Notes under the pieces: model-generated
Database searches by the model: none
Told to the model about the DNA's origin: nothing
Seen by the model: the letters and a program-made list of their open reading frames with translations, nothing else
Made by a program: the position numbers and the translations under genes
Part shown: piece after piece, positions 8,762 through 16,601 of the stretch
Layout: every line of letters begins with the position of its first letter
Position numbering within the stretch: the first letter of the stretch is position 1
Source of the DNA: Actinoplanes couchii
GTDB taxonomy: Bacteria; Actinomycetota; Actinomycetes; Mycobacteriales; Micromonosporaceae
Direction of reading: 5' to 3'
DNA: 64,000 nt
Assembly (NCBI RefSeq): GCF_016862075.1
Contig: NZ_BOMG01000019.1
Location: forward strand, 1-64,000

Positions 8762-9626
8762 AATGCACCCACCTCCGCTGCGCCCGGAACTGCAGCGCGG
8801 TGATGCCGATGATCAAAACGAACAGCAGCCACGCGGCGGCCGAGGCCAGTCCCAGGTCCTGGAACTTGAATCCGGTGTCGTAGATGAACATGACCAGCGG
8901 AATGGTGCTGTTGCCCGGTCCACCACCGGTGAGCAGTTGCGGCTGGGCGAAGACCTGCAGCGATCCGATGATCGTCATGACCGCGGCGAAGAAGATCGCC
9001 GGGGAGATCAGCGGCAGCGTCACCCGCCACAGCAGGTGCCGGCCCTGCGCGCCGTCCATCCGGGCCGCCTCCAGCACCGACGTGGGCAGCTGTTCCAGCG
9101 CGGCGGTCAGGACCAGCATGTTATAGCCCATGCCGGCCCACACGCTCATCACGACGATCGCGATCATCGCCCAGTTCCGGTCGGCCAGGAAACTCGGCAG
9201 GGTGATCCCGAACCACTCGCCGGCCAGGCCGTTGAGCAGGCCTTCCGGTTGCAGCACCAGCTTCCAGACCAGCGCGTTCGCGACCATCGGGGTGACCACC
9301 GGGATGAAGAACAGCACCCGGAAGACGGCCCGGCCGCGCAGCCGCGGGCCCAGCAGCAGGGCCAGGACCAGGGCTACGGTCAGGTTGGCCGGCACGTAGA
9401 GGACCGTGAAGAGGATCGAATTGCGCAGCGCCGGCCAGAAATCCGGTGACTCGGTGAGCAGCGTCCGGTAATTGCCCAGGCCGGTGAACTCGCGATCGCC
9501 GAAGATCGGCCAGTCGAACAGGCTCATGATCACGGCCAGTGCGACCGGCAGCGCGGTGAACACGCTCAGACCGGCCAGCGCGGGACTGATGAAACCGAGC
9601 GCGTGCCAGCGTTCCCGGTTTTTCAT
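8751..9626 (-). CDS. Carbohydrate ABC transporter permease (MalF/UgpA family)
   Basis: A 291-residue membrane protein with a MalF/UgpA-like N-terminus (FISPALAGLSVFTALPVALAVIMSLFDWPIFG) and an EAA loop (LEAARMDGAQGRHLLWRVTLPLISPAIFF). It forms the heteromeric transmembrane pore with the downstream MalG-type permease. The start overlaps the fucosidase stop by 4 bp. The substrate is inferred only from the neighbouring fucosidase and sugar-binding lipoprotein. Confidence 0.93.
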   Translation of the reverse strand: MKNRERWHALGFISPALAGLSVFTALPVALAVIMSLFDWPIFGDREFTGLGNYRTLLTESPDFWPALRNSILFTVLYVPANLTVALVLALLLGPRLRGRAVFRVLFFIPVVTPMVANALVWKLVLQPEGLLNGLAGEWFGITLPSFLADRNWAMIAIVVMSVWAGMGYNMLVLTAALEQLPTSVLEAARMDGAQGRHLLWRVTLPLISPAIFFAAVMTIIGSLQVFAQPQLLTGGGPGNSTIPLVMFIYDTGFKFQDLGLASAAAWLLFVLIIGITALQFRAQRRWVHYEH

Positions 9627-10825
9627 AGGTACAGCTCGATGACGGGTAGCGCCACATCCGGTTTCCGCACCGGGAGGCTGAGGGTCAGCGTGCCCGGCTC
9701 CGGGGCGGCCGGATTCAGGTTGAACGCCTGCTGACCAGCGGGGATCTCGGAGAAGCGGATCTCCGAGCCGTCGTTCAGCAGCCTGGCGAACCGCACCCTG
9801 CCCGCGAGCCCCGGCAGGTGCAACAGGCCGAACGGCCAGTCGAAAAGATGGGCATAAAGACGATCACCCCGTTGCGTGTACGTCACACCCGACGGTGCCG
9901 TGAACTCCGGCGGGCCGGCGCCGTGGATCGCGGGGGAGTGCCGGCGCATCCACTCGCCGACCTCCGCCAACAGTGCCGCGTCCGTCGGAGCGATCTCGCC
10001 GCGACCGGTCGGGCCCACGTTGAGCAGCAGGTTTCCACCGAGAGCCACGGAGCCCGCCAGCATGCGTACGAGCAGATCGGCGGTTTTGACGTTGAGGTTG
10101 TCACGGTGATAACCCCAGCTGCCGTTGACGGTCTGGCACGCCTCCCAGAGCCCGGGAAACGGACGGACCGGCTGATACTGCTCGGGGGTGACCAGGTCGC
10201 CGGGGATGCCGAGCCGGTCGTTGACGATCATGCCGGGCTGGAGTTCGCGGCACATCGCCATCAGGGTCTCCGCGTCCCAGTCCCCGGGGGTCGTGCCACC
10301 ACTGCCGGGCTCGTCGGTGAAGTCGAAGAACAGGTAGTCGATCTGCCCGTATGCGGTGAGCAGTTCTTTTACTTGCGCGTGAAGGTAAGGCCGGTAGGCA
10401 CCGATGTCCCTTTTTTCGGAATTTTTGCGCATCGGGTGGTGCTTGTCGATCGGATAATCCGGGTGATGCCAGTCGAGCAGCGAATAGTAGAGGCCGACCT
10501 TGAGCCCCTCTTCCCTCATCGCGGCGACGTATTCCGCGACCAGATCCCGCGACGATTTGAAATCAGTAGTCGCGGTATCCCACAGGCAGAAACCCTCGTG
10601 ATGCTTGGCGGTCAGAACGGCATACCGCTGACCCGCCTCCTTGGCCGCTCTCGCGATCGCTCGGGCATCGAACAGATCCGGGTCGAAGAACTCGGCATAC
10701 CGGGCGTATTCAGCAGCCGGAATCTCCTCGTAGTTCTGCACCCATTCGTGCCGGGCCGCCACGCTGTACAACCCGAAGTGCACGAACAGCCCGAACCGAT
10801 CGTGCGCGAACCACTCCGCCGTCAT
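9623..10825 (-). CDS. Alpha-L-fucosidase (GH29)
   Basis: GH29 enzymes release terminal L-fucose by a retaining mechanism. The 400-residue protein begins EWFAHDRFGLFVHFGLYSV, the GH29 N-terminal signature, and continues with YAVLTAKHHEGFCLWDT and GLYYSLLDWHHPDYP; the candidate nucleophile Asp lies in IDYLFFDFTDEPG. No signal peptide is evident, so it probably acts in the cytoplasm on imported fucosylated oligosaccharides, consistent with its place between the binding protein and the permeases. The ATG at 10825 overlaps the stop of the binding-protein gene. A C-terminal beta-sandwich of about 75 residues follows the barrel. Confidence 0.88.
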   Translation of the reverse strand: MTAEWFAHDRFGLFVHFGLYSVAARHEWVQNYEEIPAAEYARYAEFFDPDLFDARAIARAAKEAGQRYAVLTAKHHEGFCLWDTATTDFKSSRDLVAEYVAAMREEGLKVGLYYSLLDWHHPDYPIDKHHPMRKNSEKRDIGAYRPYLHAQVKELLTAYGQIDYLFFDFTDEPGSGGTTPGDWDAETLMAMCRELQPGMIVNDRLGIPGDLVTPEQYQPVRPFPGLWEACQTVNGSWGYHRDNLNVKTADLLVRMLAGSVALGGNLLLNVGPTGRGEIAPTDAALLAEVGEWMRRHSPAIHGAGPPEFTAPSGVTYTQRGDRLYAHLFDWPFGLLHLPGLAGRVRFARLLNDGSEIRFSEIPAGQQAFNLNPAAPEPGTLTLSLPVRKPDVALPVIELYL

Positions 10826-12069
10826 TTGCCGAACTTCGTCTGCAGGTTGCCGAGCGCGTCCGCCATCGATCCCTGGCCGGTGTAGACGGTGACCAGTTCG
10901 TTCGGCATCGCGGTGGCGACCTGGGTCCATTCGGCGGTGACCCGCTGCGCCGAGGCGCCCTGGAACCCGGCCCGGAAAGCCGCGGTCAGCATCTCCCGTT
11001 TGCCGTCCGGCAGCGACGCGAAATAGCCCTCCTGGCTGCCGGTCTGCGCCGGATGGTTGCCCTGCTTCGCGATCAGATCCTCGCCCGCCCTACCGGCCAG
11101 CGCGCCGAGCACCTTGAGCGCGGCGTCCTTGTCCTCGCAGTTCTTGGCGATGCCGTAGCCGGAGCCGAGCGCCACCCCGAACGGCCCGGCAGTGCCGGAC
11201 GGCAGCCGGACCGCGCCACCGTCGAACGGCAGTTCGTCGGCGGTGTAGGTGGCGGCCTGCCAGGTCCCGTCGATGATCATCGCGGCTTTTCCGTTCTGGA
11301 ACTGGGTGACCTCCCAGCCGGTCTCCGACGCCGACGGCACCGCCTCGGACACCTTCTGCCCGGTGACCAGATCGCCGTACCAGGTGGCGGCGTCCACGAA
11401 CGCCGGATCGGTCAGCGCCAGTTTTCCGCTCTCGTTGACAGGCTGCTTTCCGGCCCGGGCCATCGGCAGCGACAACCACTGGAATTCGTCGAGCGAGACG
11501 GCGAAGCCCTTGACCCCGGTCTTCTCGGTGATCGTCTTCGCGGCGGTCTCGAAGTCCGCGATGGTCCAGCTGTTGGTGGGCGGCGTGACTCCGGCCTTCG
11601 TGAACAGATCGGCGTTGTAGAAAAGGAACATGGTCGCCGTGTCGTACGGCAATCCGTAGAGCTTTCCGTCGTTCTCCATCACACTCAGCGCGCCCGGGTT
11701 GTAGTCGGCCCGGGAGATCCCCATGGTGGTCAGATCGGCGTCGGTGAGCGGCTCGAACGCGGCGGTGTAGTCGGTGAGGCGCTGCCCGTTCATGGCGGTG
11801 ACGCAGGCGAGTTTGCCGGAGGCCATGTTGGCGTTCAGTTTGGTGAAGAAATCGGCCCACGGGGCGGTCCGCAGCTCGATGGTGATGTCCGCACCGACGG
11901 CGGCCTGCGCGACGGCCATCTGCTCTTTCAGTTTCTGCTCGGACTCGGTGTCGCCGGACCACATGTTCCAGACGACTGTGGTCTTTCCGTCCGAGGAGCC
12001 GCCGGACGAGCAGGCGCCGACGCCGAGAGTCATCACGAGTGCGGTGAGAGCCGATCCCCATTTACGCAT
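10822..12069 (-). CDS. Sugar ABC transporter substrate-binding lipoprotein
   Basis: A 415-residue extracytoplasmic binding protein of the family 1 (MalE-like) type. The N-terminus has a lipoprotein signal peptide with lipobox LGVGAC, then a Ser/Gly linker. The fold motifs WNMWSGDTESEQK and LYGLPYDTATMFLFYNADLF and the C-terminal ALGNLQTKFGK are typical. I prefer the ATG at 12069 (MRKWGS) because AGAGGG lies six bases upstream of it, while the ATG at 12075 abuts that element. It is the first gene after the palindromic operator and leads the operon into the fucosidase and permeases. Confidence 0.92.
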   Translation of the reverse strand: MRKWGSALTALVMTLGVGACSSGGSSDGKTTVVWNMWSGDTESEQKLKEQMAVAQAAVGADITIELRTAPWADFFTKLNANMASGKLACVTAMNGQRLTDYTAAFEPLTDADLTTMGISRADYNPGALSVMENDGKLYGLPYDTATMFLFYNADLFTKAGVTPPTNSWTIADFETAAKTITEKTGVKGFAVSLDEFQWLSLPMARAGKQPVNESGKLALTDPAFVDAATWYGDLVTGQKVSEAVPSASETGWEVTQFQNGKAAMIIDGTWQAATYTADELPFDGGAVRLPSGTAGPFGVALGSGYGIAKNCEDKDAALKVLGALAGRAGEDLIAKQGNHPAQTGSQEGYFASLPDGKREMLTAAFRAGFQGASAQRVTAEWTQVATAMPNELVTVYTGQGSMADALGNLQTKFGK

Positions 12070-12133
12070 GGCCATCCCTCTTCCAACGGTCCTTCGTGGA
12101 CGAGGAGATCGTAAGCGCGTAACAGGTATTGCT

Positions 12134-12176
12134 ACAAGAATCGAAGTTAGTTCGATTCTTGTATTCGATTATCGAA
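12134..12176. promoter_or_regulatory. Operator region of the carbohydrate operon: two inverted repeats
   Basis: ACAAGAATCGAA (12134-12145) and TTCGATTCTTGT (12151-12162) are a perfect 12-bp inverted repeat with a 5-bp spacer. A second palindrome, TTCGAT-T-ATCGAA (12164-12176), overlaps the 3' end of the ROK repressor gene. Both lie upstream of the sugar-binding protein gene, and this AT-richer patch stands out. The adjacent ROK repressor is the obvious candidate ligand-responsive regulator, by inference. Confidence 0.7.
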
Positions 12177-13329
12177 GTAAGCGGACCTTCTCGTCGATCT
12201 GCTGCGGATCCAGCAGCTCGTCGATCACCAGGGCGGCCACACCCCGCGCCCCGATGTCCGGCCCGGCCGACGACGCCCCGATCTCCAGCCCCTCCGTCGA
12301 CACCGGCAGGCACTGGTCGTAGACGGCCGACCGCACCGCCGCCACGAACACGTCACTCGACGACAGGCTCCCGGCCAGCACCAGCCGCTCCGGGTTGAAG
12401 AACCCGACGAGCGTCGCCAGCACCACCCCGGTCCGCTGCCCCGCCTCCCGCAGCAGCCGCGACGCCAGCGGATGCGCGTCCCGGGCCAGCCGCACCACGT
12501 CCGCCACGTCCGACACCGCCTCGCCGGCCGCCTGCAACGCCAGCACCATCGACCGGCCGCCGGCCACCGTGTCCAGGCACCCGGTCCGCCCGCACGAACA
12601 TAGCCCGCCGTCGTCGGTGACCCGGGTGTGGCTGACGTCCCCGGCGATCCCGCGCGAGCCCCGGTGCAGCGTGCCGGAGGCGATGATCCCGGTGCCGATG
12701 CTCGCCCCCACCTTCACCAGGATCAGATGCGCGGCGGTACGCCCGGTCGCCACGAACTCGCCCACCGCCATCGCGTTCGCGTCGTTCTCGGTCCGCACCG
12801 GCACCCCGGAGATCCCGGCCAGGATCGCCGCCGGATCCACCCCGTTCCAGCCCGGCATCCGCGACGGCGACACCACCCGCCGGTCCACCGTCCGCACCGG
12901 CCCCGGCACCGCCAGCCCGATCCCGGCCAGCTCCCGCCCCGGATTCATCGCACTGAGCTGCTGAAACACCGTCCGCAACACCGACTCCGGGGAGATCCCG
13001 ATGTCCACCACGATGTCCCGCCCGGAAACCCGCGTGCCCGCCAGGTCGTACACCCGCAGGGTCGCGTGCCGGGCGCCCAGATCAACACCGGCGATCAACC
13101 GGTTGTCGTACGCCAGACCGAGCCGCCGTGGCCGCCGCCCGCCCTGCGACGGGCCCTGACCCGACTCGGTCAGATAGCCGTGCCGGATCAGCTCGTCGAT
13201 CCGCAGCGCCACCGTGGACGGCGCCAGCCCGGTCAGCCGGGACAGCTCCGCACGGGACGCCGCCCGCCCGTCCCGGACCAGGGAGAAGATGCCGCCGGCG
13301 GAGGTCAGATCGGCATGGGGCGCACGCAT
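12169..13329 (-). CDS. ROK family transcriptional repressor (NagC/XylR type)
   Basis: About 386 residues: an N-terminal winged helix (ASRAELSRLTGLAPSTVALRIDELIRHGYL, residues 20-55) fused to a ROK sugar-binding domain with GVDLGARHATL, VRTENDANAMAVGEF, GASIGTGIIASGTLHRG and the zinc motif GLCSCGRTGCLDT. Such proteins repress sugar operons and release DNA when a sugar or sugar phosphate binds. It is encoded immediately upstream of the ABC/fucosidase operon on the same strand, and strong palindromes lie at its 3' end. The ATG at 13329 avoids overlap with the divergent aldo/keto reductase gene. Confidence 0.88.
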   Translation of the reverse strand: MRAPHADLTSAGGIFSLVRDGRAASRAELSRLTGLAPSTVALRIDELIRHGYLTESGQGPSQGGRRPRRLGLAYDNRLIAGVDLGARHATLRVYDLAGTRVSGRDIVVDIGISPESVLRTVFQQLSAMNPGRELAGIGLAVPGPVRTVDRRVVSPSRMPGWNGVDPAAILAGISGVPVRTENDANAMAVGEFVATGRTAAHLILVKVGASIGTGIIASGTLHRGSRGIAGDVSHTRVTDDGGLCSCGRTGCLDTVAGGRSMVLALQAAGEAVSDVADVVRLARDAHPLASRLLREAGQRTGVVLATLVGFFNPERLVLAGSLSSSDVFVAAVRSAVYDQCLPVSTEGLEIGASSAGPDIGARGVAALVIDELLDPQQIDEKVRLLR

Positions 13330-13354
13330 GGGGCACAACGATAGGGTGCGGGAC

Positions 13355-14320
13355 ATGGAATATGTGCGGCTGGGCGGGACAGGACTCAAGGTCTCCCGGA
13401 TCTGTCTCGGGATGATGACCTACGGTTCGACGACGTGGCGGGACTGGGTGATCGACGAGCAGGCCGCCACCCCGATCGTGCGGCAGGCCGTCGACCAGGG
13501 CATCACCTTCTTCGATACGGCCGACATGTACTCGGTCGGTGCCAGCGAGGAGATCACCGGGCGGCTCCTGCGGTCCCACTTCGCGAACCGCGACGACTAC
13601 GTGCTCGCGACCAAGGTCTTCTTCCCGATGGCCGGCGGCCCCAACGACGGCGGCCTGTCCCGCAAACACATCATGGCCTCGATCGACGCGTCGCTGCGCC
13701 GGCTCGGCACCGACCACGTCGACCTCTACCAGATCCACCGCTTCGACCGGGCCACCCCGATCGAGGAGACCATGGAGGCGCTGCACGACGTGGTGAAGGC
13801 CGGCAAGGCCCGCTACATCGGCGCGTCGAGCATGTACACGTGGCAGTTCGCGAAGATGCAGTACACCGCTGCACTCAACGGCTGGACGAGGTTCGTGTCG
13901 ATGCAGCCGCAGTACAACCTCACCTACCGCGAGGAGGAACGGGAGATGCTGCCGTTCTGCCTCGACTCCGGCGTCGGCGTCATCCCGTGGAGCCCGCTGG
14001 CCCGCGGCGTCCTGGCCCGGGGCCGCGCCGCCGAGTCGGTCCGCGCGAAGACCGACCAGATGATGGCCCGCCTGTCCAACGAGGAGGACTTCGCCGTCGC
14101 CGACGTGGTAGCCGACGTGGCCAAGTCCCGCGACACGTCCCCGGCCCGGGTCGCCCTGTCCTGGCTGCTCTCGAAGCAGGCCGTGACCGCCCCCATCATC
14201 GGAGCCTCCAAGCAGTCCCACATCGACGACGCGGTGGCCGCGGTCGACCTGAAACTCACCGACGCCGAGATCGCCACGCTGGAGGCCCCGTACCGCCCGC
14301 ACAACGTAATCGGTTTCTAG
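13355..14320 (+). CDS. Aldo/keto reductase
   Basis: A 321-residue NADPH-dependent oxidoreductase of the AKR superfamily, subgroup related to plant potassium-channel beta subunit-like and YajO/Tas-type enzymes. It begins EYVRLGGTGLKVSRICLGMMTYG. The catalytic tetrad is visible: Asp and Tyr in FFDTADMYSVG, Lys in VLATKVFF, His in YQIHRFD. The C-terminal cofactor segment SWLLSKQAVTAPIIGASKQSH is also intact. The substrate is unknown. It is divergent from the ROK repressor with a 25-bp gap, so the promoters must overlap. The 3' end overlaps a small convergent gene by 4 bp. Confidence 0.9.
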   Translation: MEYVRLGGTGLKVSRICLGMMTYGSTTWRDWVIDEQAATPIVRQAVDQGITFFDTADMYSVGASEEITGRLLRSHFANRDDYVLATKVFFPMAGGPNDGGLSRKHIMASIDASLRRLGTDHVDLYQIHRFDRATPIEETMEALHDVVKAGKARYIGASSMYTWQFAKMQYTAALNGWTRFVSMQPQYNLTYREEEREMLPFCLDSGVGVIPWSPLARGVLARGRAAESVRAKTDQMMARLSNEEDFAVADVVADVAKSRDTSPARVALSWLLSKQAVTAPIIGASKQSHIDDAVAAVDLKLTDAEIATLEAPYRPHNVIGF

Positions 14321-14595
14321 AACGCCCGGTCCGGTTCCTGGTCCAGCCGCCGGATGACGGCCTCCGCCCGGAGAGCCTGCTCGTCGCGTTCCCCGGGGCC
14401 CGGGACCGAGCACCACCGGCGGTAGGCATCCACCACATCCGCGGTCGCCTCGGCGTACGCCGCCGAGGCGACCGCTTCGGTCAGCCCGACCCGGCCTCCC
14501 AGAACGTCACCCGCCAGTTCCCGAAGCCGGGGATCGTCTGCTTCACGCTGAAGGTGCAGGAGCAACCGCTCGACGATCTGCTCACGTCCGTTCAT
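14317..14595 (-). CDS. Hypothetical protein, 92 residues
   Basis: A small, charged, helical protein (MNGREQIVERLLLHLQREADDP...) with no motif I recognise. Its ATG overlaps the stop of the upstream WXG100/LXG-like gene (ATGA), which indicates co-translation as the last member of a small secretion-type operon. It could be an accessory or immunity-like partner, but nothing in the sequence shows this. Confidence 0.6.
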   Translation of the reverse strand: MNGREQIVERLLLHLQREADDPRLRELAGDVLGGRVGLTEAVASAAYAEATADVVDAYRRWCSVPGPGERDEQALRAEAVIRRLDQEPDRAF

Positions 14596-15332
14596 CGCGC
14601 TTCTCCGGGATGTGCGTACGGGGCGCCCGGTAACTGCTCGACCATGACGTTGACGTCCGCGGCAGCCGATTGAATCGTTCCTGAGATACCGTTCACCAGC
14701 GCTGATGCTGTCGCGATGAGTTTCCGCGCGTCGTTGGTGAGTTCGATGATCCGATGCGCCTCGTATGCTGCGATGGCCCAGCCGGTGACGAATCCGACAC
14801 CGGTCTCGATCGCCGCTGTCCCGGCGGAGGCCGCGATCACGGCGATCGCCGCGCTGTCCATCAGGTCCTTGAGGATCCCGGACACGCCCTCCTGAAGTCG
14901 ATAGGTGCCTTCGGCGGCCGTCTCGTAGGCTTCCGCGAGTCGCATCAGTGGTCCGTACTGCTCGCTGAGGGCTGATCCCAGATCGCTGAAGTACACAAAA
15001 GCAGCGTCGGCGGCGTTTCCGTCCCAGTCGCCGTCCAACTCCAGATTGCCTTTGGTGACGTTGCTGCCGATGTCCTGAAATGCCGCAGCCAGGTTGCGCA
15101 GGGCTCCGGCGGATCGCCACACCGATTCCCAGTCACCGCTCAGTGCCATCGCGGCGTCGCCGAAAACATCCTGGCCTGTCGTCTGTTTGACCAGCTCGTT
15201 GATCATGTGTGAGAGGCTCAGCCAGTCCAGTGCCACAGTGATGTTGCTGAACGGCTGCCCGAGGATGTCGGTGCTGTGTGGTTCGGGAGTCATCAGTCGC
15301 TGCGCGGGCTCGGCGAAATCGCTGTACGGCAT
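14592..15332 (-). CDS. WXG100/ESX-type secreted-protein-like, 246 residues
   Basis: The first two thirds are long amphipathic helices containing a WES/W-containing turn (LSGDWESVWRSAGALRNLAAAFQDIGSNVTKGNLELDGDWDGNAADAA), reminiscent of the WXG100 helix-turn-helix of type VII secretion substrates. This is followed by two hydrophobic stretches (AIAVIAASAGTAAIETGVGFVTGWAIAAYEA). The start at 15332 overlaps the stop of the EspC-like gene. Export by an ESX system is inference, because no EccC or EccD gene is in the window. Confidence 0.6.
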   Translation of the reverse strand: MPYSDFAEPAQRLMTPEPHSTDILGQPFSNITVALDWLSLSHMINELVKQTTGQDVFGDAAMALSGDWESVWRSAGALRNLAAAFQDIGSNVTKGNLELDGDWDGNAADAAFVYFSDLGSALSEQYGPLMRLAEAYETAAEGTYRLQEGVSGILKDLMDSAAIAVIAASAGTAAIETGVGFVTGWAIAAYEAHRIIELTNDARKLIATASALVNGISGTIQSAAADVNVMVEQLPGAPYAHPGEAR

Positions 15333-15670
15333 CAGACGACACCCGCGATCGGTCGTTGCACCTCGGGGTAAGCCGCATCCAGATCGGCGGCGGCCTGCTG
15401 AGTCTCCTCCTGGTAGGCGGTGGAGGCGGCGCTGACACCACCGCGGGAACCGTCGAGGAGAGCCGACACCTTCGTCAGCATCGCGGCCAGCCGCTGTTGA
15501 ACCGCGATGTGTTCGTAGACGAGCGGGTTGATGATCCCGCCCTCGACGGGCGAGATCTCCGGTATCCACTGGCCGGCGTAGCGCTGACAGGTCTGGGAGT
15601 CCTCTTGAGCCCTGCTCAGTAGTGCGGCGTAGCCGTCGAGGCCGGGTGGATGTACTCGTAGCGTGGACAT
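15332..15670 (-). CDS. EspC-like / WXG100-like small helical protein
   Basis: A 112-residue helical protein (STLRVHPPGLDGYAALLSRAQEDSQTCQRY...) with the layout of the ESX-1 EspC/type VII substrate family found in Micromonosporaceae: a short N-terminal strand, two helices and a YxxxE-like motif (AYQEETQQAAADLD). It is translationally coupled to the larger helical protein downstream. The two probably form a heterodimer or a substrate/chaperone pair, as in EsxA/EsxB-type gene pairs. Confidence 0.62.
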   Translation of the reverse strand: MSTLRVHPPGLDGYAALLSRAQEDSQTCQRYAGQWIPEISPVEGGIINPLVYEHIAVQQRLAAMLTKVSALLDGSRGGVSAASTAYQEETQQAAADLDAAYPEVQRPIAGVV

Positions 15671-15687
15671 CGAGCCTCCCCGTCAGG

Positions 15688-15981
15688 TCAGGAGATCAGG
15701 GCGTTGATGCCGTACAGCGCTGTGTCGCCGAGCAGGACCAGGGCGCACGCCGTGGCCAGTCGGATGGAGGCAGCCCGTGGGACTCGGGTGGTCATGCTCA
15801 GAACGGCGAACACGACGCCGGCCAGGTTGATCGGTGCGCCGACGAGCACCGGCACCCAGGCGTTGCCGGCCTCGCTGCCGGAAGCCACCAGGGCCATCCC
15901 GCCGATCGGCGCGATCGCGAAGAATATCGCGGCGAGACCGATGTACCAGCGCATCTGATCGGTCGGGTCGTCCAGGCTCAC
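15688..15981 (-). CDS. Small integral membrane protein, 97 residues
   Basis: Three or so hydrophobic segments (WYIGLAAIFFAIAPIGGMALV, WVPVLVGAPINLAGVVFAVL, LATACALVLLGDTALYGI) with short polar loops. I chose the GTG at 15981 because GGAGG lies five bases upstream. It precedes the EspC-like gene by 17 bp and may head that small operon. I recognise no family. Confidence 0.6.
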   Translation of the reverse strand: MSLDDPTDQMRWYIGLAAIFFAIAPIGGMALVASGSEAGNAWVPVLVGAPINLAGVVFAVLSMTTRVPRAASIRLATACALVLLGDTALYGINALIS

Positions 15982-16071
15982 GTGTCCTCCAACGACTGAG
16001 GCAGTCGACGGAGAGTATCGACCTGACACGATATCTGGTTCAATGCTGTCAGACTTGCGACTTTGCGCTGA

Positions 16072-16548
16072 TCAGGCTGCCCGGCCGGTCTCCGAGGGAG
16101 CAGGTGGGGCGTCCTGCCAGATGGCCCAGCGGGTGTCGGGGCCCTGGGATTTCGCCTTCTGCATGGCCCGGGTGGCTCGGTCCAGCAAGGCGTCGTGGGA
16201 CAGGCCGGCCGGTGGGGTCGCTGCCACGCCGATCGCCGCGGCCAGGGTCACCAGGCGGCCGTCGAGCAGGATCGGGCCCAGGGACGCGGCCAATCGGCCG
16301 GCCACCTCGTACGCCGCGTCCGGGGTGTTGATCTCGGGCAGGAGCAGCGCGAACCCGGAGGCGGAGAGCCGGACCTGGTGGGACGACGGCGGCGCGCAGC
16401 GGCGCAGCACCTGCGTGAACGCGGCGCGGAGACGGGCGTCGACGTCGCCGTTCAGGTCGACTACGACGATCGCTGTCGGGGAGCGGCGTGCGGACCTGGT
16501 GAAACGGGTCCGGAGGCAGCGCGTTCGGAGGGGGTCGGCAAGCCACAC
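16072..16548 (-). CDS. Degenerate GGDEF-domain protein
   Basis: The 158-residue product resembles the second half of a diguanylate cyclase domain: VVVDLNGDVDARLRAAFTQVLRRC, then a site reading RLSASGFALLLPE where active enzymes have R(M/L)GGDEFA, then AIGVAATPPAGLSHDALLDRATRAMQKAKSQG. The metal- and GTP-binding GGDEF residues are lost and the N-terminal part of the domain is short. It is likely catalytically dead and may be a c-di-GMP effector or a decaying remnant. The start is uncertain. Confidence 0.55.
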   Translation of the reverse strand: MWLADPLRTRCLRTRFTRSARRSPTAIVVVDLNGDVDARLRAAFTQVLRRCAPPSSHQVRLSASGFALLLPEINTPDAAYEVAGRLAASLGPILLDGRLVTLAAAIGVAATPPAGLSHDALLDRATRAMQKAKSQGPDTRWAIWQDAPPAPSETGRAA

Positions 16549-16601
16549 GAGGCTGTTGATCGGGTGTCCGGCGGGCTAGTTGAGGAACATAGGATCGGCG
16601 G

